NCBI RefSeq assembly: GCF_049720995.1
Contig: NZ_JBNASF010000002.1
Coordinates: forward strand, 1-64,000
Length of the DNA stretch: 64,000 nucleotides
Source: Methanothermobacter sp049720995
Lineage (GTDB): Archaea > Methanobacteriota > Methanobacteria > Methanobacteriales > Methanothermobacteraceae
Direction: 5' to 3'
Positions within the stretch are counted from its first letter, which is position 1; each line of letters begins with the position of its first letter. The position numbers and the translations under genes are program-made. This document shows positions 42,208 to 50,684 of the stretch, one piece after another. Under the pieces are notes generated by a model. It did no database searches, was not told where the DNA came from, and worked only from the letters and a program-made list of their open reading frames with translations.

Positions 42208-43638
42208 ATGAGATACGTTGGAAAGAGGGACCTTTTTACCGTTGGAAAGTATCTTGGCAATATAATGGAGGGAATAGGCTTCGTTGTTGCATTACCCCTC
42301 ATTGTTGCACTGATCTACGGTGAAGGCGATTTTTTAAGTTTTATTGTGCCCTCAATTATCTCACTCGGCGTTGGAGCTGTGCTCAAGAGATATTCCCCTG
42401 AAGAATGCACCATACGCCTGAAACATGGTATGATGGTTGCATGTCTTGCCTGGCTCTGGGCTGGATTCATAGGTAGCCTCATAATGATGTCAGCCCTTAA
42501 CATCGATTTTGCAAATGCCTTCTTTGAGAACATGTCTGCATGGACGGGCAGTGGACTCACTGTTTTCTCCAACGTTGAAGCGCTCCCAAAATCAATTCTG
42601 TTCTTAAGAAGCCTTGAACAGTGGATTGGTGGGCTTGGAGTTGTTATAGTTGTTATAGGAGTTCTCATAAGGCCAGGCACAGCCGCTGCACGTTTATACA
42701 AGTCTGAGGCGCGGGAGGAGAGGATAAAACCCAGCATAGCAAATACCGTCAGGACGATCTGGTGGATCTACCTCACCTACACGGTCCTCGGGATCGTGCT
42801 CTATGGGCTGACAGGTATGCCCCTCTTTGATGCCATCAACAACACCCTCACGAACCTCTCAACAGGGGGAATGTCCATAAAGAATCTCAACATAGGCTAC
42901 TACCATAGCGATGCCGTGTACCTTGTAACCATGTTTCTCATGATACTTGGGGGAACAAGCTTCCTTGTACACTACCAGGCAATAAAGGGGAGACTCTCAA
43001 ATGTTATGCGTGATATACAGCTACAGGCAACCTTTGCCTTTATAATCCTTTTCACGGTTCTTTCGGTCCACATTGGGGGTGTGGCTCCCCTTGAATCAGC
43101 CTACCATGTGATATCAGCCCTCAGCTGCACAGGTTCAAGTATAAGTTCAACCGCTCAGATGGTTGCCTGGCCAGGGTACTTCAAGATAGTTCTCATAATA
43201 TGCATGCTCACAGGTATGGCTGCAGGTTCAACCACGGGGGCTGTGAAGATAATCCGTGTCATAACTGTGCTGAAGGGTGTTTACTGGGACATCATGAGAA
43301 TACTGGCACCTGAGGGTTCGGTTATACCGAGAAAGATATCATGCAAGTCTGTGAGTGACGCTGAGATAAGGGAGGCCGGGTCATACATAAGCCTTTACTT
43401 CGTGCTCCTATTTTTCACATGGTCAATTCTTGTAACCTATGGATATGACCCCCTAAACTCCCTTTTCGAGGCTGCCTCTGCACAGGGAAATGTGGGGCTC
43501 AGTATGGGGATAACCAGTTTCAATCTCCCACTAATACCAAAAATGGCCCTTATAATTAGCATGTGGCTTGGAAGACTCGAGATAATCCCTGTTCTTGTAC
43601 TTATACGTGGTTTTGTGGAGGCCTTCAAGGTTAGCTGA
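42208..43638 (+). CDS. trkH: TrkH-type potassium uptake membrane subunit
   Basis: A 476-residue K+ transporter with four pore repeats. Filter-like segments are WTGSGLTVF, LSTGGMS, LSCTGSS and AQGNVGLS, each with the key Gly. Ten or so helices fit the TrkH/KtrB family. It works with the cytoplasmic TrkA gene 121 nt downstream. The frame begins at 42178, but the TATA position and RYVGKRD start favour the ATG at 42208. Confidence 0.92.
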   Translation: MRYVGKRDLFTVGKYLGNIMEGIGFVVALPLIVALIYGEGDFLSFIVPSIISLGVGAVLKRYSPEECTIRLKHGMMVACLAWLWAGFIGSLIMMSALNIDFANAFFENMSAWTGSGLTVFSNVEALPKSILFLRSLEQWIGGLGVVIVVIGVLIRPGTAAARLYKSEAREERIKPSIANTVRTIWWIYLTYTVLGIVLYGLTGMPLFDAINNTLTNLSTGGMSIKNLNIGYYHSDAVYLVTMFLMILGGTSFLVHYQAIKGRLSNVMRDIQLQATFAFIILFTVLSVHIGGVAPLESAYHVISALSCTGSSISSTAQMVAWPGYFKIVLIICMLTGMAAGSTTGAVKIIRVITVLKGVYWDIMRILAPEGSVIPRKISCKSVSDAEIREAGSYISLYFVLLFFTWSILVTYGYDPLNSLFEAASAQGNVGLSMGITSFNLPLIPKMALIISMWLGRLEIIPVLVLIRGFVEAFKVS

Positions 43639-43759
43639 TCCCGGGAATAGGCACATGATCATCATCTTCACTGAAAAACCTTATTAATGATGACGTTTAA
43701 CACAAGTAAACACGAAGTAATGGTTACTTTATTCTGCCTGAAGTCTGAAAGGTGTGGAT

Positions 43760-44410
43760 ATGTATGTTGTTATAATGGGCGGGGGTAGAGTTGGTTTAAC
43801 ACTTGCAAACCTCCTTATATCAGATGGAAATGATGTAACTCTCATAGAAAATGATGAAACGCTCTGTGCCAATGCTGCAGTTGAACTGGACGCCCTTGTG
43901 ATCTGCGGTAACGGTACAGACATAAAGACCCTCGAGGAGGCCAACATAAACAACGCAGATGTCTTTGTTGCGGCCACTGGAAATGATGAGGCCAACCTCC
44001 TAAGCTGCATACTTGTGAGGGAGTACAATATACCAAAGATCATAGCAAGGGTCAGCAACCCGGACCATGAGGATGCCTTCAAGAAGGTTGGCATAGATCA
44101 CGTTATAAGCCCGGAGAGGACCGCTGCAGGTTACCTTGAGAAGCTGATAACAAGGCCAAAGGTGGCTGACCTCATCGTCCTTGGACATGGGGATGCCGAG
44201 ATCCTTGATATGGAGATAAAGAGCAGCAAAATTGTTGGGAAGAAGGTCAAGGATGTTTCTCCAACTGAAAAGTACATCATTGTGGCCATATACAGCAACG
44301 GGGACCTGATCATACCCCAGCCAGACATGGTCCTTGAGAGGGGAGCCAAGATATCTGTGCTTGTGAAGACAGAAGCTGTGAATGAGGTTACAAAAAAATT
44401 CACAGGATAA
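43760..44410 (+). CDS. trkA: TrkA potassium uptake regulatory subunit
   Basis: A 216-residue cytoplasmic protein that gates TrkH. An RCK_N domain (about 1-125) has VIMGGGRVGLTLANLL and the acidic LIENDE that binds NAD/ATP ribose. An RCK_C (TrkA-C) domain follows (about 135-215). AGGTG lies 5 nt before the ATG at 43760; a GTG two codons upstream is in frame. An AT-rich stretch before it suggests its own promoter in addition to trkH read-through. Confidence 0.93.
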   Translation: MYVVIMGGGRVGLTLANLLISDGNDVTLIENDETLCANAAVELDALVICGNGTDIKTLEEANINNADVFVAATGNDEANLLSCILVREYNIPKIIARVSNPDHEDAFKKVGIDHVISPERTAAGYLEKLITRPKVADLIVLGHGDAEILDMEIKSSKIVGKKVKDVSPTEKYIIVAIYSNGDLIIPQPDMVLERGAKISVLVKTEAVNEVTKKFTG

Positions 44411-44520
44411 CCACTCTCACTATTTTTAATTTCATCGCTTACTGAAATTTCATTTCCCACAGATCTCTAAAGCCCGATCCAGTATAGCCAGTAGAGAAGT
44501 GTGATATGAGGGGTGAATGA

Positions 44521-45017
44521 ATGGTTAAATGTTACTTCATGGCTGGCTTCATAACTGGACTGCTCACAGGTATTGGTACGTACCCTGAGAGCTGGATTTC
44601 ATATGACACCCAGACACCCGTGGTGAAGGTGAAGATTACCCTGAGCCGTTGAATGGAACGGCCATTATATCAGGCAAAAAGCTGTTCTCAGCCCAAACTA
44701 TCAGATTTGGAGGAAAACCCATTATTCTTTCTAAAGGCGAGAAGAGTATGGGTTGATGGAGCAATATTCAGGAAATGAATTTGAAACAGAACAGTACCCC
44801 GTACTCAGTGTATCTCCAGGGCCCGGTTATTTGCTTGTTAGATATGGTGCGGAAAGCCCCTTAAAAGGAGGGGATCATGTGAGAGTTTACGGGAGTCATT
44901 TCTATCCTGCAATGGATAGAATCACTGAATCAGAACCAGAAATTTGCCAGGAAAAAAGCCGTTTACATGCAGAAATGGAAATAACATTTAGCCTGAATCC
45001 CTGGATCCAGACCATTT
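44521..45017 (+). pseudogene. probable decayed gene between trkA and the metallo-hydrolase
   Basis: A ribosome site (GAGGGGTGA) and ATG at 44521 open a 43-codon frame (MVKCYFMAGFITGLLTGIG...) that stops at 44652. In another frame about 30 codons of protein-like sequence follow (YPEPLNGTAIISGKK; FGGKPIILSKGEK) to a stop near 44757. A third stretch from about 44760 reads EQYPVLSVSPGPGYLLVRYG and runs into the end of the convergent gene. Good translation signals followed by protein-like pieces in shifting frames suggest frameshift decay. The parent family is not recognised; a small 43-residue protein remains possible. Confidence 0.45.
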
Positions 45018-45638
45018 TTACCCTATTCCCAGGAAGGTGGCTGCCAGTTCCACATGCATTGAACCGTTATCAACCCATGGGCCGTGGCCAGGGAACAGTT
45101 GCTCAATGTCGAGTTTCATCAGTTTTTTAATGGACCCTTCGAGTTCATTGATGTCCCCACCAACATCAACCCGACCGAATCCCCCATCAGCGAAAACCGT
45201 GTCCCCCGAGATGAGGGATCTGCCATCATACAGGCATATGCATCCAGGTGTGTGGCCGGGTGTGTGGATAACCTCAAAGTCGCCTATGAAGTCCCCATCC
45301 CCTAGTTCAACAGTCACTTCCATTGGCTCCATGGATGCCGAGAACATGTAGGCAACCGTTTTAGTGTCGTCCCCCTCCCTGAGTGCTTCTGCATCAAGAC
45401 TATGAATTGCTATATCTGCATCGAAGAGCCTGTTTCCACCGGTATGGTCAAAGTGGCAGTGGGTGTTCACTATATGTTTTATGCTGTTGGGCTCAACACC
45501 GGCCCCCCTTATCCTCTTCATGAGGTTATCGGGGTTCATTCCTGTCCCTGCATCAACCACCGTGTCTCCAAGGATGTATATGTTAGAATCAAAGAGTGTT
45601 CCTTCAATCGCTATTAGATTATCGAATTTCTGTATCAT
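45018..45638 (-). CDS. metallo-beta-lactamase fold hydrolase (glyoxalase II-like)
   Basis: A 206-residue enzyme with the HxHxDH motif in NTHCHFDHTGG, the third His in IHTPGHTPG, an Asp in ISGDTVFADGG and the last His in FPGHGPWV, so the two-metal site is complete. The fold covers thiolesterases and RNA/DNA processing enzymes; the short size and motifs are closest to glyoxalase II-like hydrolases, but the substrate is open. It lies directly upstream of tRNA-Trp on the other side. Confidence 0.87.
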   Translation of the reverse strand: MIQKFDNLIAIEGTLFDSNIYILGDTVVDAGTGMNPDNLMKRIRGAGVEPNSIKHIVNTHCHFDHTGGNRLFDADIAIHSLDAEALREGDDTKTVAYMFSASMEPMEVTVELGDGDFIGDFEVIHTPGHTPGCICLYDGRSLISGDTVFADGGFGRVDVGGDINELEGSIKKLMKLDIEQLFPGHGPWVDNGSMHVELAATFLGIG

Positions 45639-45664
45639 GAAAGCGCCTCAGAAAAAGGGAGTGA

Positions 45665-45806
<142 letters not shown>

Positions 45807-45824
45807 ATTTGATAGAAATTTTGA

Positions 45825-45896
<72 letters not shown>

Positions 45897-45942
45897 ATAG
45901 AGTAACTAATATCAGAATTAGTATTTAAAGTTTGCGGTCCCC

Positions 45943-46353
45943 TCACCTGAGTCGGGTCTGCCTTTCACGGCCGGTTATCTCATGTATATCTCTGCCCCTC
46001 TCAAGGGCAATATCAAGGTCAAGCCTGTAATTTTCCGATGGTGTCATCTCAAGGTCGTCTGGTGAAAGGAAGATCCAGTCCCTGTACCTGAATTTCACCC
46101 CGATATATGGTTCTGCGCCGAATATCTCCGAAAACTCCAGAAGTCCGTTTATCTTCCTGGAATCAATGTATATGCGCTCACCTGATGTCATCTTAACCTC
46201 AATTGCAAGGTATATCTCTCCGTTCCCTGCAATGATATCCGGGAGGGGTTTCTTTGTGGCCCCACCAGATGCAGGTGCCCTCATGGCCGCAAAATCCTTT
46301 TCCCAGAGGAGTTTCACAAGGTCCCTCTCTCCCCGCGATCCATCCCTAACCAT
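45943..46353 (-). CDS. hjc: archaeal Holliday junction resolvase Hjc
   Basis: A 136-residue homodimeric endonuclease that cuts four-way DNA junctions. The nuclease core is visible: GSRGERDLVKLL (catalytic Glu near residue 9), LPDIIAG (Asp), and YLAIEVKMTSG (E-x-K), with IDSRKINGLLEFSEIFG downstream. Size is normal. The frame begins upstream at 46395; GGGGTG lies about 6 nt before the ATG at 46353, which matches family starts. Confidence 0.92.
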   Translation of the reverse strand: MVRDGSRGERDLVKLLWEKDFAAMRAPASGGATKKPLPDIIAGNGEIYLAIEVKMTSGERIYIDSRKINGLLEFSEIFGAEPYIGVKFRYRDWIFLSPDDLEMTPSENYRLDLDIALERGRDIHEITGRERQTRLR

Positions 46354-46409
46354 GAAGACACCCCAAGACCCTCGATTCTCCCTTTCCAGAGACACTGAAT
46401 AACAAAATA

Positions 46410-46706
46410 CTAAATAACACTCTCTATTCTCCTTGCCCTGAAGGTCCCATTTCCACTGTCACTGAGCCAGTCAATGAGAGCATCCTTTACAATTACATTC
46501 TGGTCATGGAGATAAATGTCAACTGTCAAACCCGACCTGTTGAACCTCTCATCAGATGGCATGAACCGTATGAACGTCCCGGTAAAGTGGTACCTTGTTT
46601 TAAGGAACCACTGTGTCAGGTAGATGCCCTCCATGGTTCCTATTTCCTCGCCCTCCTGAATCACAGTAGCCCTGAAGGAGGTGCAGGTCCTTTCAATACG
46701 TATCAT
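46410..46706 (-). CDS. small protein of unknown function
   Basis: A 98-residue product that I do not recognise. It is rich in beta-type sequence (RIERTCTSFRATVIQEGEE, TRYHFTGTFIRFMP, GLTVDIYLHDQNVIVKDAL) with no membrane helix and no motif. It lies between hjc and tRNA-His on the same strand. No clear ribosome site precedes the ATG, so coding support is mainly the sensible composition and lack of a better frame. Confidence 0.6.
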   Translation of the reverse strand: MIRIERTCTSFRATVIQEGEEIGTMEGIYLTQWFLKTRYHFTGTFIRFMPSDERFNRSGLTVDIYLHDQNVIVKDALIDWLSDSGNGTFRARRIESVI

Positions 46707-46925
46707 GCAATCAGCCGTGGTTTTCTGAGGTGCTTTACCGGTATCCTCAGCCGGTACTGAAAATCTTCATCATAACCCAATAAATAATTTTCCATGAAGG
46801 GATCAGTGATTTTTCAGTGGTCTGAGCTGGTGGTCCAATAAACCGTGCCCCGGGTGCCCGAATTTTATAGATTTCTCCAGAAGTTGATAATTTTCAGATG
46901 ATGAAAAGGTGATTGATGAGAATGG

Positions 46926-46998
46926 GGCCGGGGCCGAGATTTGAACCCGAGTCGCGGGATCCACAGTCCCGAAGGATAACCACCTACCCCACCCCGGC
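46926..46998 (-). tRNA. tRNA-His (GTG anticodon)
   Basis: The acceptor pairs GCCGGGG with CCCCGGC, and the discriminator is C as expected for tRNA-His. The anticodon stem GGGA/TCCC encloses the loop CTGTGGA. The base before position 1 is T in the gene, so the required G-1 is not encoded and must be added after transcription. No CCA encoded. Confidence 0.95.
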
Positions 46999-47016
46999 AG
47001 TTGAATTCTATCACAG

Positions 47017-47100
<84 letters not shown>

Positions 47101-47144
47101 AATCCTAAAAGAGGAAAAAGATGAAACAATTAATGGGTTTTTGA

Positions 47145-47219
47145 TGCTCCGGCCGGGATTTGAACCCGAGTCTTCGGCTCGAAAGGCCGAAATGATTGGC
47201 CGGACTACACTACCGGAGC
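47145..47219 (-). tRNA. tRNA-Glu (TTC anticodon)
   Basis: The acceptor pairs GCTCCGG with CCGGAGC. The anticodon stem TCGGC/GCCGA holds the loop CTTTCGA. The T arm is TCGGG-TTCAAAT-CCCGG. Discriminator A, 75 nt. Confidence 0.94.
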
Positions 47220-47237
47220 CTCTGATTACCGATTAAG

Positions 47238-47311
<74 letters not shown>

Positions 47312-47314
47312 CTG

Positions 47315-47389
<75 letters not shown>

Positions 47390-47416
47390 CCTGCCAAGTA
47401 CAAGTCCTTGCTTGCA

Positions 47417-47485
47417 ACAAACCAGTGGTTTGTGGTGCACATCCCAAGGCGTACAATTAGATTTATACCCATCATATATAAAGTT
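47417..47485 (-). promoter_or_regulatory. tRNA array promoter with a 17-bp palindrome in the leader
   Basis: A TATA-like block (CTTTATATATG on the minus strand, about 47474-47484) lies about 90 nt before tRNA-Asn. Between them is a palindrome with perfect 8-bp arms ACAAACCA/TGGTTTGT around one base (47417-47433). It would be in the transcribed leader and could form a hairpin or bind a protein. Confidence 0.4.
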
Positions 47486-47529
47486 TTCGGTTTAGCTGTG
47501 GTTCTGCAGACAGCCCACGAGGATGGTGA

Positions 47530-47922
47530 TCATATGCTGAACAGTGCTGATGTGGCAGCTGCCATCACAAAGGCCACCAACACAATCATCAGTGACTGGG
47601 ACTTTCTCCTGGAGGATGAAAGCACATAGATTACAGATACAATGAGGGCTGCCATAGAACCCATGAATCCAAATATTCTGCCAAGGATCACCATGAGGAT
47701 CACAAGCACCAGTGCACCGCGCAGGGCGGTATCCCACTCAAACCCATCCTCTCTTGCATCACTGAATTCTTTCCTCTGAAGATCCCTTTTAACTGGGGTT
47801 TCCCTGAAATCTCCAGATATGAACCTGGATTTAAGTGGTTTTTCCTCAAGGAGGGTTCCGCAGTTCCTGCAGAACCTTGAGCCCTCCCTGTTTCTTTCAC
47901 CACAGCTTGGGCAGTAAACCAT
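47530..47922 (-). CDS. zinc-ribbon membrane protein
   Basis: A 130-residue protein. An N-terminal zinc ribbon has CPSC and CRNC (YCPSCGERNREGSRFCRNCG), then a charged linker and two closely spaced C-terminal membrane helices (about 70-95 and 105-128). Such zinc-ribbon plus membrane proteins are frequent in archaea without assigned tasks. The ATG at 47922 is preferred to the two just upstream because it leads straight into the ribbon and GAGG lies before it. Confidence 0.75.
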   Translation of the reverse strand: MVYCPSCGERNREGSRFCRNCGTLLEEKPLKSRFISGDFRETPVKRDLQRKEFSDAREDGFEWDTALRGALVLVILMVILGRIFGFMGSMAALIVSVIYVLSSSRRKSQSLMIVLVAFVMAAATSALFSI

Positions 47923-48006
47923 ATCCATCAGCCTCAATGTATCAACATCAAAGCTTATCTCAACGAAAGTTTATAAAGGTATTCTGCAGAGCAGAGAGTG
48001 TCAGAT

Positions 48007-49008
48007 ATGAATGTCATAGAATCACTGAAGGAAATGGATATACTCAAATTGATGAACAAGGCCAGCGAAATTACCCTTAAACATCATGGTGATGTCATAA
48101 CACTGGAAAGGGCAGTTTTTCTATCGTGGTGGTGTGAAAGGGGGGACTGTGCCTTCTGCTATATGAGCACACAGAAGCCGCGTATAAGGGAACCATCAAA
48201 GGCCAGGAGAAACATCAACGCCATACTGGCAGAGGCCGAAATATGCAGGAGGCTGGGGTGGAACATAGAGTTCCTCTCAGGTGGCTATGGTTCATTCTCG
48301 CCCCAGGAGATAAAGGGGATCGCAGAGAGGATAATGGATATAACGGGATCCCCGGTATGGCTGAACACAGGGATAACCACCGATCTTGAAATATACGGTG
48401 ATGAGGTGGCGGGTGTAACAGGGGCCCTTGAGGTTGCAAACCCTGACCTTCAGAGGAAACTGTGCCCCAGCAAACCCCGGGAGGACATAGCTGAGATGCT
48501 TGAGGCAGCCAGGGACCTGGGATTCAGAACGGGCATCACCATAATACTGGGACTCGGTGAGACACCCGATGACCTCAGATACCTCTTCGAATTTATAGGG
48601 GATCTTGAAATAGACCGTGTAACCTTCTATGCCCTCAACCCCCATGAGGGGACAGTATTTGAGAATCAACCCCAGCCCGCCACCCTTTATTATGCGGGAA
48701 CAGTTGCCGCCACAAGGATAGAGTTCCCTGACCTGGAGATCATCACAGGGACCTGGATGGATAACCTTGGAAGCATAGGTCCCCTTGTCCTCAGCGGGGC
48801 CAATGGCATAACCAAATTCCCCCTTTTCAAGATGTTCGGAACCTCCTACGGAAAGCGTGTTGAAGAGGAGGTTAAGTGGGCCGGGAGGAGACTTGCAGGT
48901 ACATTCACAGATGTGGATAGGCTAAGAAGGGGCCGGTCCTACCCTGAAATTGATCCCTTCATAGAGAGGTATGTTAACGGATGTCTGAAAAATCTTAAAT
49001 TGCTTTAA
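48007..49008 (+). CDS. radical SAM protein, biotin synthase-like, with CX4CX2C motif
   Basis: A 333-residue TIM-barrel enzyme resembling BioB/HmdB-type radical SAM proteins. The cluster motif reads SWWCERGDCAFCYM, i.e. C-x4-C-x2-C, rather than the usual C-x3-C-x2-C. LSGGYGSFSP supplies the GGE-like SAM contact (Glu lacking), and LGLGETPDDL is the later glycine-rich strand. The C-terminal half ends with a BATS-like region (GTWMDNLGSIGPLVLSGANG). The reaction is unknown. A TATAAAG box lies about 30 nt upstream and no ribosome site is seen, so the message is near leaderless. A GTG at 47998 is the alternative start. Confidence 0.82.
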   Translation: MNVIESLKEMDILKLMNKASEITLKHHGDVITLERAVFLSWWCERGDCAFCYMSTQKPRIREPSKARRNINAILAEAEICRRLGWNIEFLSGGYGSFSPQEIKGIAERIMDITGSPVWLNTGITTDLEIYGDEVAGVTGALEVANPDLQRKLCPSKPREDIAEMLEAARDLGFRTGITIILGLGETPDDLRYLFEFIGDLEIDRVTFYALNPHEGTVFENQPQPATLYYAGTVAATRIEFPDLEIITGTWMDNLGSIGPLVLSGANGITKFPLFKMFGTSYGKRVEEEVKWAGRRLAGTFTDVDRLRRGRSYPEIDPFIERYVNGCLKNLKLL

Positions 49009-49088
49009 GTTGATGATAATAATATAATCCAATATGCTTCCATCACGTTGAATCATGTTACCATGAAAAAGGAGGAATAACCATTAAG

Positions 49089-50438
49089 ATGAAATGTGGT
49101 CTTGAAATTCATGTTCAGCTTGACACCAGATCAAAGCTATTCTGCAGATGCCCTACAGACTACCAGGACGCCCCCCCAAACACAAATATATGCCCGGTGT
49201 GCCTCAACCAGCCAGGGGCCAAACCACATCCACCAAACAGAAGCGCCCTTGAGGGGGCTCTGAAGATCGCCCTGATGCTTGACTGCAGGATAAACCCTGA
49301 GATCACATATTTCATGCGTAAGCACTACAACTACCCAGACCTTCCATCAGGTTACCAGAGGACATCCATACCCGTTGGGCTCGAAGGGGAGCTCAACGGC
49401 GTCAGGATAAGGGAGGTGCACATAGAGGAGGACCCCGGCCAGTATAAACCTGACCACGGTGTGGTTGACTTCAACAGGTCAGGCATCCCCCTAATCGAAA
49501 TTGTTACAGAGCCAGACATGAGGTCACCTGAGGAGGCCAGGAACTTCCTCAGGGAACTCATAAGGGTGCTGGAGTACAGCGGCTGTGCCCGTGGGGAGGG
49601 CACGATGAGGGCCGACGTCAACATATCCCTTGAGGGGGGCCGTAGGGTTGAGATAAAGAACATAAACTCAATAAAGGGAGCCTACAGGGCCCTTAAGTTT
49701 GAGATGGTGAGGCAAAAGAACCTCCTCAAGAGGGGTGTTGAGGTTAAACAGGAAACACGTGCATTTCTTGAATCCCAGATGATAACCGTCTCCATGAGGC
49801 TCAAGGAGGAGGCAGAGGACTACAGATACATACCTGATCCCGATCTCCCCCCAATGCACTTTGGGGATGGACTGGTGGATGGTATCCGGGACGGAATACC
49901 GGAGGCACCTCACCTCAAGGTGAAGCGCTTCATGGAGGAATATGGTTTAAGGGAGGAGGATGCAAGGGTGCTGACCTCAGAACTGGAACTTGCAGATGCC
50001 TTTGAGGATGTTGCAGCATCAATAGACCCTGAGTTCGCGGCTCTCTGGATGAGGGACGAACTCAAGAGGGTGCTCTACTACAACAAGGTGAGCTTTGCAG
50101 AAAGCGGTATAACCCCCCAGAATATTGTGGAACTCCTTGAGATGATACAGAAGAAGGAGGTAACCACCAAGGCCGCCAAAAAGATCATAGAGGAGATGCC
50201 ATTCAACACCAGGAGCCCCCGGGAGATAGCCGCCGAAATGGGGCTCATAGGAATCATAGATGAAGCCCGGGTTATAGAGGCGGTTGAGCAGGCCATAAGG
50301 GAAAACCCCGGGGCAGTTCAGGATTACCATGATGGCAAGGAGGCTGCCATAAACTTCCTGGTGGGGCAGGTGATGAAAATTACCCGCGGAAAGGCAGAGC
50401 CTGAACGCACAGTTGAACTGATAAAGGAAAGGATCTGA
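49089..50438 (+). CDS. gatB: Asp-tRNA(Asn)/Glu-tRNA(Gln) amidotransferase subunit B
   Basis: Part of the GatCAB enzyme that turns misacylated Asp-tRNA(Asn) (and, in organisms lacking GatDE, Glu-tRNA(Gln)) into the amide form. The first part has GLEIHVQLDTRSKLFC with zinc Cys in FCRCP and ICPVCL, then GYQRTSIPVG and VDFNRSGIPLIEIVTEPD. A helical tail domain (about 300-449, YqeY-like) binds tRNA. GGAGG lies 13 nt before the ATG at 49089, rather far, and only 7 nt before an in-frame ATT (49083). It starts a short operon with the DUF504 and CBS-ParB genes and hisE. Confidence 0.94.
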   Translation: MKCGLEIHVQLDTRSKLFCRCPTDYQDAPPNTNICPVCLNQPGAKPHPPNRSALEGALKIALMLDCRINPEITYFMRKHYNYPDLPSGYQRTSIPVGLEGELNGVRIREVHIEEDPGQYKPDHGVVDFNRSGIPLIEIVTEPDMRSPEEARNFLRELIRVLEYSGCARGEGTMRADVNISLEGGRRVEIKNINSIKGAYRALKFEMVRQKNLLKRGVEVKQETRAFLESQMITVSMRLKEEAEDYRYIPDPDLPPMHFGDGLVDGIRDGIPEAPHLKVKRFMEEYGLREEDARVLTSELELADAFEDVAASIDPEFAALWMRDELKRVLYYNKVSFAESGITPQNIVELLEMIQKKEVTTKAAKKIIEEMPFNTRSPREIAAEMGLIGIIDEARVIEAVEQAIRENPGAVQDYHDGKEAAINFLVGQVMKITRGKAEPERTVELIKERI

Positions 50439-50443
50439 GGTGC

Positions 50444-50683
50444 ATGGCCAAGAACGTCCTGGATCTTCTTATGTGGCATCCTAAATGGGATATTAAAAGG
50501 TGCAGGATAAGTTACATCCACAGGGGGGCCCAGAGGAACCTCAAAACAGTTCAGGGATCAGATATTGAAAGACTCGAAAGGGGCTTCCTTGTGCTGAGTA
50601 ACGGTGCGTCGATACCCTACCACCGTGTGGTTAAAATAGTCTGCGATAACAGTTTCATCTGGAAAAAACAGAAGAAGGGATAG
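50444..50683 (+). CDS. UPF0248/DUF504 family protein
   Basis: A 79-residue protein with the DUF504 pattern: LLMWHPKWDIKRCRISYIHRGA, then GSDIERLERGFLVL and IPYHRVVKI. Some members are linked to RNA repair or ligation systems in archaea, but no function is proven. It lies 5 nt after gatB and 1 nt before the CBS-ParB gene. Confidence 0.85.
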   Translation: MAKNVLDLLMWHPKWDIKRCRISYIHRGAQRNLKTVQGSDIERLERGFLVLSNGASIPYHRVVKIVCDNSFIWKKQKKG

Positions 50684-50684
50684 A

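Noticed and set aside
44753..45130. 125-codon frame as an intact gene
   Set aside because: Its last third overlaps the metallo-hydrolase gene antisense; the first part is better read as a piece of the decayed gene at 44521-45017.
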